From the NCBI GenBank assembly GCA_900404475.1, contig OUQQ01000258.1, positions 1 to 64,000 of the forward strand: DNA of 64,000 nt, given 5' to 3'. Both the position numbers and the translations under genes were made by a program. Numbering within the stretch: position 1 is the stretch's first letter; every line of letters starts with the position of its first letter. The notes below the pieces were generated by a model that did no database searches, had not been told where the DNA came from, and saw only the letters and a program-made list of their open reading frames with translations. This document shows, piece after piece, positions 43,980 to 56,500 of this stretch. This stretch comes from Spongospora subterranea. Taxonomy: Eukaryota; Endomyxa; Phytomyxea; Plasmodiophorida; Plasmodiophoridae.

Positions 43980-46748
43980 ATGATTATTTGTAGTCGTTGT
44001 CGTGACGTCATTATTGGTTCTGATGCATCCTTGAATTATAGGCGCATATCTAGGCCGGTCCAATTGACATTCCAAGCATTGGATACGTCGAATGAAGGTC
44101 TTGTTTCATCGAACAAGTTAATCTCTGAACTGCTGTCATGCGGCTTACACATCGATAGCGATCCTCGTCTTGCCGAAACCTATGCGAAGTTGCAGTCGCT
44201 GAACGCGGTTCACTCGGAGGTGCAGCTCAACCTCGATATGTTCGCATCAGTCACATATGAGAATATTTCTTTAATTAACAAAGCCATTTCCGGTAATTTA
44301 CATTTCGTCGTGCTGTAATATTATGACATGTTATTCTGTAGGATGCCTTGTAGTGTCAGATTTCCAAGGATTCTGCGCGAACCTGATTGAGGTTTTCGAT
44401 GCCGTTAAGGAGAATCGAAGCGGGAATGTTGCCCAATATGTTTGTTGCATTTGAGCCAATAATATTGTTGGTATTAACACGATGAGTGCAGATTCCGGAG
44501 CTTAGGAGCGTCGATCCTGATTTGTTTGCCATTGCCGTCTGTACCGTTGACGGTCAAACTTGGGGTAATATTGACTGCCTAAGGACTAAAGGATACAGCT
44601 GTTTATATTGCCTTAGCTCATGGAGATTTTACAACACCATTCTCTGTGCAGTCGACAGCTAAACCTATTTCCTATATGATGGCTGTTCAGGAGAAGGGGT
44701 CAGTATATCTTCTCCACCTAATCTCGGTTATTAATTCTTCAATGTTAGACTCGATTACGTGCATCAGCGTGTCGGACGAGAGCCTTCCGGTCAACCTTTT
44801 AATTCACTGTCTTTGAAAAGCTGTAGTGGACAGCCTTGGAAAGCCGTCCCTCACAACCCAATGATTAACAGTGGCGCCATTATGGTGTCCGCCCTTCTAA
44901 GTACGAAAGGTTCTTGCAGTCATTTTGATCGAAATTTAAGGAATGCGTTCAGTGGAGGGACAAGAATCTATGTCTGAACGATTCAAATCGCTATTAGCGG
45001 TGTGGAGGAAATTATTCGGTGGGGTTCGTCCTGTAAGTTTTCATTGTCTGTACAAAGTGCGTCAACTAAACCATTTACAGGATTTTTCAAATTCGACATA
45101 TTTAAGTGAAAAGGAAACCGCCAATCGTAACTGGTGCTTATCATACATGATGCTGGTATCAACGCTTAGAACGTTCATGGACCACTTTGTTTTTAATGGT
45201 GTACTTCAGGATGCTGGTTGTTTCTCGTCAGATACAAATCCAAAGCAAGTATTGGATTTCTATTTCCAGACGTGCGCCATTGAAGCGACCACACAGAAAA
45301 TGGCAACACTAGCGGCGTCGATGGCGACTGGAGGAGTTAACCCCTTTACACACGAACGCATTTTCAAAGCCGATACCGTCAAGAATTGCCTGTCGTTGAT
45401 GTTGTCGACTGGTATTTGATATATATTCGTTATTCTACGAGCAATAGTGACGCAAATTCTAGGAATGTATGATTTCAGTGGCGAATGGCAATTTTCAGTT
45501 GGGGTCCCTGCTAAATCTGGGGTAAGTTGAATGATGCTATTCGATAAGTAATCGATAAGTGTCATGTTCACCGCGTTAATTAGGTATCTGGGATAGTTTA
45601 TCTTGTCATCCCAAATTTCATGGGAATTGCAATTTACAGTCCTCGCCTTGACGATAATGGCAACAGTGCTCGGGCGATTCAGGTTCATATTCTGGTTGCG
45701 TTCCATTGCAGTTTTATCTGACTCATGCCGAATTAGTTTGCCCAATCTATTTGCAAGATATTCAAATTCCACATGTTCGATTCAGTAGTATCACACGAGC
45801 AGGTTTGTTCGTCTGGCTCACCTTATCACTTTATGCGTCTCTTACTCAGTAAATCCAGTATTCGAAAGAAGAGAAGAACATCCGCGATCCTAGGCAAGCC
45901 AGTTCAGATACAGTTGCTTTGCTATTCTCTGCTGCTGCCGGTAATACTGTCAAGTATTATATTAATTGGTCTCTAAACACGAAATCCTAGGTGACATCAA
46001 GGAGCTTCAACGATTAATCGGTCGAGGAAATCATCTTGATGTGTCCGACTATGATTCACGGTTGGGTTACAAAGGCCATGTTATGTATCTACTCCTCATT
46101 AAAGGTAAATATGTCGATAGGACTGCACTGCATTTGAGTGCCGCAGAAGGCAGCTTGGACTGTGTCAAATACATATGCAGCTGTAGCGACGTCGAAGACC
46201 TATCCCCAATGGATCGTTGGGGTCGGACACCTTTGGATGACGCAATCGCTGGCCATCATGAGGGCACGGCTAAGTTCTTACAATCTACCGGTGCATTGAC
46301 CGGAGACGAGCTCCGTCGGTAAGCATGTTGCAAATTGTCATTTACGCCCATGGTAAACGTGTAACTTTGTTGTAGGAGGCAACGCATGCTTGAGTCGACC
46401 CCAAAAAGTCAGACCGAAGTTTTACTCTCACCAACGGCGGATGCCGTTGATGCTTTAACGTCAATGATACCCCTTATCAATATCGATCATGACCAGTTGG
46501 AATTCTCTGAATTGACTCCTAAAAGTGTTAAAAATGCTGAGGACTCTGAAGAAAGGCAACTACTATGCAGTGAAAAGGACAAAGGTACAAAACAAGTATC
46601 AAACTGTCGTCACATATATGACCGTTTAGCATCAGGCATTAAATCTATAGGTAATTCTCACAACCCTATCATTAAACCAGCCTCGCCAACCAACGTGTCA
46701 GACCATAAAGAAGTACAAGAGCCCTCTTCTCGCTCCGAGCAATGTTAA
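43980..46748 (+). CDS. GLS: Glutaminase, animal (GLS) type, with C-terminal ankyrin repeats
   Basis: Hyd​rolyses glutamine to glutamate and ammonia. The N-terminal helical domain reads [20 protein letters not shown] and [19 protein letters not shown] (44070-44200). The core follows over many exons: [40 protein letters not shown], then [14 protein letters not shown] with the Ser-x-x-Lys dyad (about 44645). Next are [36 protein letters not shown] (about 44850), [30 protein letters not shown] and [20 protein letters not shown]. After [20 protein letters not shown] two ankyrin repeats appear: [20 protein letters not shown] and [20 protein letters not shown] (about 46120-46260). A polar C-terminal extension of about 125 residues ends 46748. 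All catalytic residues I can check are intact. In animals this type is mitochondrial; the first exon here is not resolved, so location is open. Confidence 0.9.
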
Positions 46749-47803
46749 AAGTTTCGTCTAATAAATTCATTAAAGATTGCCTCGTTACAGACACAACCCA
46801 TGTCGGAAGCTGCTTTACTAACATGCGAATTTGATCGACTTCACCTTGCAGTTGCTAACAAATTGGCAATCCATCATTTGTCAGGATCCTTCGCTTCGTC
46901 TGTACGAATATTTTCCTCTTATCAATCAAACGTCGAATTTCAGAAAATCTGCATAGCAATTGAAAATTAATGTTGCAATCAACTGTGCAAAAATTGATCT
47001 TTATAAATACAAGTTTAGACGGCTATTGGCACCCTTTGCATGCCGTGCTGTCAGGTAAATCGACTGTGTCAAAATCGTTCAATATGTCATGCCACCTGTA
47101 TCCATTTGTCTAGAAATGAAAAAATGGAAAATATTCTGCACTTCGTTTGCCTCAAACGATTGTCCTATTTTGTCAACCTGCTAGAGAATCAGCTCTATTT
47201 GGTGTCGGTAAACTCTAATTTTGTTTGACACTTTCACCGCTTTTTAGATTCAACCCTGCTTCTTTCTGTTAAAAAAACGATTATAATTTGTTAATACAAT
47301 CACTTTGTCGTCCGTCTACCCAATTCCGAATTATGTCTATGTTAGTGTTGACCCCCTCCCAACCGGGCATCATTCAAACACGTTGAATCTCCTCATCGAC
47401 GTTAATTTTCACATTACAGAAGAATGTATGAGCTTCTAATTTGTTCGAACATGAACCGATTACAGCAATCTCGATGCAATCGATGTAACAGGAGGCCGCT
47501 TTCTATTTTTTGTTCGAACAACTGGTTCCTGAACTATTCGCCATAACAAAAGCCGATTTTTACCACCCAGGATCGCTTATCTGGAAAAACACGGTAAGCA
47601 AGGTTTTATTGATTGCCCTGACCTAAGCCGTAAACCAGACTAGAGTCGTCAACACTCGATGTTTGTTGAAAAAAATAGGGCATTTCTCCGATGATACTAT
47701 TCAAGTATTTTATAGTATAATATGGTCCCGCCACAGTCTTGTATAATTTGAAAGCATGCTTAACCGAATCTAGATTGTGCTCTAGAATACCTAAGGATTC
47801 AAT
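46749..47803. other. Unassigned region after glutaminase
   Basis: Short plus-strand stretches look coding (MSEAALLTCEFDRLHLAVAN at about 46801; ELFAITKADFYHPGSLIWKN at about 47535-47590) but could not be joined. They may be exons of the next unidentified gene or of a longer glutaminase tail. Confidence 0.3.
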
Positions 47804-48971
47804 ATGCTGTTAAACATTTCCAAAAACGCAAGAGAAAAGCTGAAAGCAAAATTCCCTTCGGGTGTGCCTAAGCGTTGGGATGTAATCGTTGAACGAGAAT
47901 CTGTATTTCCAACGAAAATTGAGTGCTAATGATTTGATCGGGTTTACGGATTGGTCAGGGCAATGATCACAGCTTGTTTAACGTGTTATCCGGGCATGAT
48001 TACGGGCAGACCTATCGGCTGTTGTTCCAGCGACCAACTTCAAATCTAACAATTCGATTAATCGAATTCAACGAGAATGCGGTAACCAGTTTATGTATCA
48101 ACAAGGGTCGAAGCTCATACATTTTTTCTGTAATGTGTGAGTTCATGTCACAGGGAGATCCAGTTTGTCTGGGTTCAACTAAGACGGTTTTTATTGATTA
48201 CGCGAGAAACCGGTCCTTATTGGTATCGGTACCGATATCCCTCGTGTTCACCATATCCACCCTCCCTTGTTCTGTCGTAGAATCAGGAGTAAAATTCTCT
48301 GGCCCAGAGATGGCGCTCCAGAAAATATGGTTACACTGACACTGTTTTTGGGCAGTTCCAACTCTGATCAAGTGGTAACGTTGTTGATTTGTTCCGCATT
48401 GAAGAGGCGGCAGCCCCCAAAGAATGACTGGCGACTCCGGTACTCGCGAGTCATGATGTTTCGCAACGCTACGTGCGGGGTACAGTACACTGAATTCTGG
48501 AAAATCGCCCACCTGTAGTATCAGGTCGGGGATCAGTTCTCATTTATAACGATCGGATGTTGTCAGTGATCACATGATCGTAGGCCGTTGTGGCGGAAGT
48601 CGAGTATACGGTCTCTTGGATCTCCAGCGCGATAACACGCTCGAAGCTCAACTATCGCTATCAGTCTTGAATCGGCCCAAGAATCTTGCTGTTGTTCGAT
48701 GTCAGTGCTCCATCGGGCACATGACATTCGCGAATTCATGACTCTGGACCCCATTGTTCCTCTATCTACTGCTGTTTTCCCTATTGATATATCCGATCAG
48801 GTTAAGCAGATTGACAGTATGATTTCAGAATATGCGGCTCAATTAGTAATCCAGGGACCTCACGAAACCAATCTTTCGTGGAGCTCAATTGTACTGATTG
48901 CTGTTGATGCAACTGACCGTTGGTCGCAAAATCAGATTGAGGTTCAGGTCACCGCAATCATCGTATCATGA
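47804..48971 (+). CDS. Unidentified spliced gene
   Basis: Several plus-strand segments in a row read as protein: MLLNISKNAREKLKAKFPSG with KRWDVIVERESVFPTKIE (47804-47928), LLFQRPTSNLTIRLIEFNEN and SVMCEFMSQGDPVCLGSTK (48020-48190), MVTLTLFLGSSNSDQVVTLL (about 48328), then IVPLSTAVFPIDISDQVKQI and HETNLSWSSIVLIAVDATDR (48750-48920). Alternating beta-rich segments suggest an extracellular or Ig-like fold. Gene limits and introns are uncertain and no family is recognised. Confidence 0.35.
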
Positions 48972-49375
48972 TGGCTGAATAGTTCCAGATCGAAATTCAG
49001 TGTAAACAATCCGTTATCAACAAAATTCCGCCCTTGATTGGTCATTGTGTTCTTTACGTCGACGGCCTAAGTTATTCCAGAGGACGCATAATTTGCACTC
49101 CAGCCACGTCCACAATCACAGTTGTAGGATCAATATGATAACTAAGTTTCGATCATTTTTGCCAATTGCCAACTTTCCTCTTGATTTAGAAGCTGTTTTC
49201 CGACATCCGATCAAATCATCCCGGCCAAGATTTACACAATCTCAGCCCTACCAACGTCGTGGAAGAAGACTTACCTTTGCTTAAGTTCCTTGTTTGTGGG
49301 AAGAAAAGATGGGATCAGATCTGTAATGAGTCAGACTGTTCACTCGGTTCATGTGTTGTTGCATGCTGATCTATC

Positions 49376-50929
49376 TTCGATAGTCGCGTTCAAGTCAACT
49401 GTAATGCGATCGGTTCAATAATCAAGTGGGATACTGCCAGACCTACACTTGGAACGGATTATAAGATTACCTTACAGGTAGAAATGCTGTGCTTGTTTTA
49501 CAGAGCATGGTTCTAAATTGAAGCAGGCCCAAGATGCCAGTCTCGATTCTAACGAGGTTGTGGTTGTCAACATGTTCCAGCCTCCCGTAACCCCATTATT
49601 TTTGTGTTCGTGTTTCTGGTAAATTTTTTTTAGGCTGCTCTTCCACAAATCAGAAGACAGAATGATATTATTCTAATTCAAAATGGGCGACTTAAAACGT
49701 TTAACAACAAGGTTCAGGTCATCATCGACAAATCCGCGAACTGGATGATATTCTCCATTTGCGACGACAACGAAAAAGTTAATGCATATCTTGTTCACAT
49801 TGCGGTTTTTAATGTAATAATCAGCCCTATCAACAATCGTCTGCCTCGGTTGACACTATTTTATCTGACCATCACCTGTTTTGTATTCGACATTTGCGTC
49901 GAGAATACCGGAAGCTAAACCTTCCAGAAGGTCACCGAAATCATCCTCCACAGCAAAACGAAGCATCTGAAAATATGAACGACAAGTCAAACACCATGAA
50001 TCACACCAGAAGCAAAGTTACATTGTCGCCTAGTTTCTCCACAGTGCGTCAGCTTAGCATTATGTGGTTAGGAACCACTTAAAATCTCCAGAACAATTCA
50101 CGAACCAAAGCGGGTAGAACTGATCAAATCTGTCCTGAATCACCACGAGGTATTGCGTGGCGGCCGTTTTCGTGTTTTGCCTTTGTGCCCTTGCGCGATA
50201 GTATTCTTTCAAAACCAAAAATTCAGCTTCTCGTATTTCCTTGGTTTTCGTTCTACCGTTCAAAAAATCGATTTCAGTTGTACATTGTGAACATCGTTGC
50301 GCTCTTGTGTTCTTCTAATTCGCCATTTGTTTCAGGACTTTTACAAGTTCTATTGTCGCCTCCGCGTTACCGGTGTGGAACCGACTTCTTTAGAACAGTT
50401 TTGCATCCAGTATTGCTATCGTTGTCAAAAATCGTAAATAGTTTACCCCGAATTCGATGCTGGTGTTCTAATTTATTTTCAGAACTGATGGATTCGTCAC
50501 TTGCTTGTTATGTGGACCATCTGGTAACGTTGGCTGGATATGGTCATTTTCGCTGATTTGTCAGGACGCCACCGGCGAGATTAACTTACATTGCATGCAA
50601 AACGACGCGGTACGCTTAAATTCTGTTCAGATCGTTCAGCATAGCGCCAACGGATGGGTTCTTTGCATATTTTTGATTTTAAGAGGGTTTAGATTCCATT
50701 ACTATTGACGGATCGTGATTACAATTTTATGACTTAGACTGCATTTTTAAATGGGATACCTGCATCCGATCTGAAAGGAAACCAGATCGCATGTTCTGCT
50801 CTGAAAGATGCATTAGCCGTGATGATGAAGCCTAACACCGTGCTGGAGTGCTGCGTCAAGTCCGCCGTAAAAGGACCAACCCGAACCAGGATTTACCAAT
50901 TGTTCGATACAATTCTCAACATACCTTAA
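49376..50929 (+). CDS. POT1: POT1-like telomere end-binding protein
   Basis: Binds the single-stranded telomere overhang through OB folds. The first OB fold is visible as NAIGSIIKWDTARPTLGTDY (about 49405-49460), the family's YGVVKF...GTDY strand. It goes on with CFTEHGSKLKQAQDASLDS (about 49500) and, after an intron, ALPQIRRQNDIILIQNGRLK and TFNNKVQVII (49637-49735), equal to the [20 protein letters not shown] block. A polar linker follows (RKLNLPEGHRNHPPQQNEAS). The C-terminal zinc OB fold has CYRC at 50414-50425, CLLC at 50502-50513, WSFSLICQDATGEINLHCMQ, then GIPASDLKGNQI and TRTRIYQLFDTIL, matching the human C-terminus including QIFDT. The stop is TAA 50927-50929, right where transposon sequence begins. 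Upstream exon(s) and the true ATG are unresolved. Confidence 0.68.
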
Positions 50930-51516
50930 TAGGGTTTTGATACCATCGTGCCTTTGATTCGGTTTTTGAAATTACGTTTGACGGGCTCTTGTTCAACAAG
51001 TGGCCATATATCAATTTTGCCATCAAACATGCATCGTCTGTGAGAATCGTACCTTGGTCTAGCCACAGCAGCCAGAAACATGACTTTTCGTAATGAACCT
51101 CATGCTTGTCGTTGTTCAATGTGGCAATGCCTCTTCTGGCAGCAAGTAATCGTTGGCCTTTACTTTTGTCACGTAGAACCATTTTTTGTCAACATGGACG
51201 TATTCAAACATTGGCTGAAGATGGTTCGAACCATCTTGCAGCATCGACAGCGCGAACTCGAGTCTCCATCGCTGATTCTGCGGTGTTAGCGTTGGCTTTA
51301 ATGTGCTTGACGGACTATATCAAAAAGTTATTGTGGATTCACAAAACTCAACTTGCCAAGTTCTGAAATATCAAATTAGACGTACAGAGCTACAGAACCA
51401 TATAATGGTCTTTATACAATTGTTGAGATATGCCTGTGATAGAGAAGCACAAAAACACACTTTTTCGGACAACTCGTGCGTTTTGTCGCCAGCCACCGAA
51501 TTTGCAAAATGTCGAT

Positions 51517-52232
51517 CTCAGTTTCTGCTAGCAGGAAGAAAATTACAATTGCTCTCCGATGCTGCAATCCAGACTAAAAACGGAGTAATGCCCGATTAGT
51601 TTTGCAGGTTTGAAAAGTGGCCGGCTCCTGATCCATCAAATTAGTGGCACTCGAGAATCATAGGAAGATCCGAAGTTTGGCTCATGCAGCACAAATACCC
51701 AAAACAACAATCATAAGAATAATGANNNNNNNNNNNNNNNNNNNNNNNNNNNNNNNNNNNNNNNNNNNNNNNNNNNNNNNNNNNNNNNNNNNNNNNNNNN
51801 NNNNNNNNNNNNNNNNNNNNNNNNNNNNNNNNNNNNNNNNNNNNNNNNNNNNNNNNNNNNNNNNNNNNNNNNNNNNNNNNNNNNNNNNNNNNNNNNNNNN
51901 NNNNNNNNNNNNNNNNNNNNNNNNNNNNNNNNNNNNNNNNNNNNNNNNNNNNNNNNNNNNNNNNNNNNNNNNNNNNNNNNNNNNNNNNNNNNNNNNNNNN
52001 NNNNNNNNNNNNNNNNNNNNNNNCTCAGTTTCTGCTAGCAGGAAGAAAATTACAATTGCTCTCCGATGCTGCAATCCAGACTAAAAACGGAGTAATGCCC
52101 GATTAGTTTTGCAGGTTTGAAAAGTGGCCGGCTCCTGATCCATCAAATTAGTGGCACTCGAGAATCATAGGAAGATCCGAAGTTTGGCTCATGCAGCACA
52201 AATACCCAAAACAACAATCATAAGAATAATGA
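51517..52232. repeat. 209-bp perfect direct repeat flanking an N gap
   Basis: Bases 51517-51725 and 52024-52232 are identical as far as I can compare, with the N gap exactly between them (507-bp offset). This is the pattern of an assembly-made duplication at a scaffold join, or of a true tandem copy that broke the assembly. Confidence 0.9.
51726..52023. other. Assembly gap (298 N)
   Basis: Run of N within the transposon block. Open frames that cross it are artefacts. Confidence 0.99.
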
Positions 52233-53528
52233 AAGAAGGAGAACTGAAAAGAGTTAACAGCACATTGAAGCCAATGTTTCCTCTCTGGCGCAGCGGAACC
52301 TCCGATATTTTCTTCTTCATTTCGTCTCTGTTTTTGGGCTTTCTACCGGATCTTCCTGTGATTCTCGAGTCCACATTGGCAACTTCATAACCCTTGCAGA
52401 AACACTCGTTTGCTCGTTGCCAGATTCGGCTTACAGTTTTCGTGCCAAGTCGAAACTGTGCCGCAGTTTGCTTCATTGCGCCTTTGACCAGCTTGTTCCC
52501 GGTGGCCGCTAATCTCAACAGTGCTTGTATTACCCCGTTTCGCGTGTCAGGGGATGAATTTCCTGGCCCTTCTGCTGCTCCCATCGCCAACGCCAATTTT
52601 TAAGCTAAAACGCATTTACACTACACTGAATCAAGCGATCATTATGGGCTTGCCACTAATTTGATGGATCAGGAGCCGGCCACTTTTTCAAACCTGCAAA
52701 ACTAATCGGGCATTTCTCCGTTTCTAGTCTGGATTGCAGCATCGGAGGGGCAATTGTAATTTTCTTCCTGCTAGCAAAAACTGAGATCGACATCTTGCAA
52801 TTTCGGTGGATCATGAGCCTATTGTCCAGGCAGGAACATCTGGCGGATGGAATATTCGCCTGTTTTGCCAACCCCAAAACAGCCCGGACTTTAACGTCCT
52901 CGCCCTGGGGGTTTTCAATCTATTCAGGCTCTTCAACACCAACAATATTCTCATAACATTGACGAGCTTATCGATGCGGTTATGAAGGCGTTTCACGACA
53001 TTTCGTCGGACCAGCTTGATAATGTTTTTTTGTCTTTGCAGAAAGTGTTGGAATCTACCATGGCAGCAAGCTTTCACATATTGGCAAAGAATCCTTTCGA
53101 CCAGCGAATCAAATCCCAGACTACCATTCTTGCAATCAAGATGCCATAAATTTGGCGAAACAAGCGTTAAATCCTTAATAAACTGAAGCGGGACTATCAA
53201 TTTGGACCAAAACAATTCCGTTGATCATATCGGACCGGAGGTAATATTCAATATATTATCGTTGCTGAAGTCTTGAAAAACCTCGATTGAAGCTGCGGGT
53301 CGAAGATTGAATTGTCAACGCGTCTTTGGCTTCAGACTCGTCCTCTCCAACTTGCCTACAAAAAATTTCAAACAGGACGAATGAATGCTCAATTTTTACT
53401 ATTACTGTTCAAGGTATGCCAATGCCTCAACAGTTGGACCGTTGATGATGAAAACGGATTCCTGTGAATGGAATTTTCGCAACTCGCTCGTGAGCTTACC
53501 AGCAGCATGACGTTTCTGTAAACTGTAA

Positions 53529-56500
53529 TCAGTGAACGTAAAACGATTGTACATGTCTTTTGCTCACGCTCATTTGATCCTGGATTTCATTTTCCTCTTG
53601 TTGTTGAATAAAATAATCCAGTGTGGGATATGAAAAAGCAAAACTTGTTAACCTTGGACTGCCTACAATGTCGTCCTTGTCCTCTGCTCTTATATCCGAA
53701 GAAGATGCGACTAGATTATCAGCCGATGCTTCCAGATGGCAGTCCGGAATTCGGGACTCTTGTGAGTTGCGATATGCATTATCCTCTAAAAAAATACGCA
53801 GTTATGGATATGTCCAATAATCAAGGATGATGGCGTGCCTAGCTGTATCTCCCGTACCAAACCGCAATAGTCTGGGCAAAACTCGCGTTGATACAACTGC
53901 GACGCTAAATCAATGACGACGACTACGGCTGTCACGAAAAAGAAGCTCAGCCATGTGAAAACTTTGTTGAATATGTGAGAGCTCATCCCGAAAAAATCCC
54001 CAGTCGATAGAGACGAATAAAACACAATGAAGAGGAACCTAGAAAAGTCATAAGGCTTAACCTTGCTTCTTTGATGGCAAAGGAACGCGCACCATAAAAC
54101 TATTGATGATAGAATGGCGCCAAGGTGAAGATAAGTCCAATACCGGGTCTCAAGGGCAATTTTGGCGTTAACTAGCAGTACAAGGCACCCGTTAGCCAAT
54201 ATCCCTAACAAGGATATATCCCCGACCCAGTCATCCTATCAGATTCCTTCGTTGTGCGGCTTTGTAAATAAAAATTTCAAGATCCTTACTGTTGCACTTC
54301 CTATGCATAAGCCAAATGCGACCGCTGAATGGATGATGGACAGAACCACATACTGAATGAAAATTCGGGAATTAAACAGTTGCTGATTTCGTCCCCGACT
54401 GTAAACCTAGTTGAAAATTATTGACAAGTTACAATGATGAAGAAGGTTTGTACCTGCGGAAATCTAAAAATAGTGTCCTCATCAAGGTCTCGGTCTAATA
54501 CTCCAAAGGAAATAATTGGGAAAAAAGTGAACGCGACATTCCAACCCGACGACAGCCACGAATTATACAAGGACGATCCGGAATATCTGCGCACGAAAAT
54601 TGTAAAATGCAGCAAATTCTGAGCGTGAAACCACCATTACCCAGTGTAAGCACAAAAGTAAATCAGCGTTAAAACCATAGCGATGTTTTTATAAAAAGAG
54701 AAAAGAATAACCTATATAAATTCTGTGTCAGAGCTATTACAAAAGGTTCGAAAGTTAGTACCTTTGTAACACGGCGATAACTCCACGTCCCATGAACCAA
54801 TAATAAACGAGCCAGAAACTTGAACTGGCCAATGGCGAAATCCGAGGCGCGAACCGCTTGCATGCCCTCGTCGCTGATAATGGCAACACCTTTCATTAAG
54901 GTATTATTATAACGAAACTTGGATACACCCATTCAGAAACCTATGTTGGCTTCTTGAAGCATTTGAACATCATTGGCTCCATCGCCAATTGCCAGTATCA
55001 ACTTCTGAGAATCTGTTTTGATAACAGACCGAACCAATGCTGCCTGCGCAAATGTCATGAACAAGGCTTTCCGGCAGGTTCAATACGGGTTTTGGTCACC
55101 TTCTGCCGAGGCGTCATTCGACAAGCAATCACGACTCTACATTTGGTACAAATCTCGAAGAATTTTTCGCAGTGCTCCGGTTCGCTGATGATTAAGTCCT
55201 AAGAACACCCACGGTAAGAACCGAAAGAAAACAATGGAGATGTCAAAGGTTTACCAAAGCTCGACCATCTATCACCATTGAGCTCGTGCAATCTGTAACA
55301 GTTTTCGCCTGATACGCAGCTAATGTGTCGCCAATATCCTTCAATGTGTCTACAGTGACTTCCATATTTGTCATATCGGAAGACAGAAGATTACAGGACC
55401 GAGCAACACTAATGGCCGTCTCCACTTTATCACCGGTCAGCATCCAAAACTGAATTAAAACCGCATCAATAGCGGATTGCGAGACGCGCTATGGATCGTG
55501 CCTTGATTCCAGCAGCCTTTATTGCGTCTATTGTTGAAGGGACGTCATCCTGCAATACATCTTCAATTGCAGTAATGGCTAATAGACTCAGCCCGGACTC
55601 AATCTCACATGCGAGATTTCCCATTATTTCAGGCTATAACCAAAGAAGTTTCAACGATTCAGATTTCGGAGGTCTGGAACACACTTACATCAGCACCATT
55701 TTTTGACGCAAATTGGAATCGTGCGTTCCATTCATGATAGACTTCTTGCAGCAGGTGTGCTTTTACCAACGTTAAGGTCCGGAAGCCTTTTTGTGCAAAC
55801 AACTACAGAAGCGATGTTTACGTATGCGGATCTGGCAAATAAGAAAACGACCTGCAGATGATTTCTAGCAACAGCTAATTCAGCCGAAGACGACGATTCT
55901 TTTGACAATTTATCGAATATTACAGCATCGCTGCCTTTACCATATAACACTAACTCATTCTGTGATGTAATCAGAAGTTCCGTACCCAATTGACAACCAA
56001 TTCCCTTACTTCAGGGGTGATGACGACCATACTCATCATGGCTCGATGAGAGGTGAATTCGTTGATGTTTAGCACTCGGAACTACCAAATCAAATACTTT
56101 TTGGTATCGAGGACGGCTTTCAAAGGCAAATACTCAATGACCTTCTGGTGCTCGCCAAGCGCACAAATATCGATTGATCTGGCGTGCCGATTTTCCAATT
56201 CATATCTATGACGAATTCAGGGAGATACAAAATAGAAAGCAGTCGGTGCTTTCGTACCCGTAAGCAAAGGCACCACGAACGAGGGCATTTTCATCAGCTG
56301 ATATGGATTTATACTTTAGAACTATGGACCCATCGCGATCTTGCTGTTGTTGTTGTTAACAATGCGGGTATTGCTTGCAGCTAACGAGCTTACGAACCTT
56401 TTCTGGCATAACTGTATGACATACAGACATTACTCGCAAAGTATCGCGAATGAGGATTGCGTTGCTTCGCTTAGACTTCAAATGTGAGATGAGCTTGCCC

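Larger units (their letters stand above)
51497..52803. repeat. Inverted repeat arms (~150 bp) inside the mariner region
   Basis: The block at 51497-51655 (+), containing gctagcaggaagaaaatt and ggccggctcctgatccatca, recurs in reverse complement at about 52803-52655 with about ten differences. In the right-hand copy it is followed by spacer and the transposase ATG, so it may be the element's 5' terminal region. In the left-hand copy it is fused directly to codons of the middle of the transposase, an internal deletion. Confidence 0.8.
50930..53250. mobile_element. Scrambled mariner-like (MLE) transposon
   Basis: Pieces of one transposase family lie in mixed orientation. On the minus strand at about 51235-50935: FEYVHVDKKWFYVTKVKAND, then after a frame break VMFLAAVARPRYDSHRR and FDGKIDIWPLVEQEPVKRNF, the first part of the catalytic domain. 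On the minus strand at 52596-52284: the N-terminal HTH part, AAQFRLGTKTVSRIWQRANE up to EVPLRQRGNI. On the plus strand at about 52165-52284: its natural continuation, RSLAHAAQIPKTTIIRIMKE and GELKRVNSTLKP, so an inversion joins them at about 52284. On the plus strand at about 52812-53100: GGWNIRLFCQPQNSPDFNVL and QLDNVFLSLQKVLES, with the last catalytic Asp (NSPD). Stops and frameshifts show that no intact transposase remains. The family is typical of oomycetes and plants. Confidence 0.8.

Noticed and set aside
45260..45772. Minus-strand frame of 170 codons
   Set aside because: Antisense to well-supported glutaminase exons.
43980..46748. Glutaminase broken into pseudogene fragments
   Set aside because: Each break coincides with a GT-AG pair of normal length, and conserved motifs are rebuilt exactly across them.
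51644..52084. Open frames across the second N gap
   Set aside because: They cross unknown bases and are built from the duplicated transposon block.
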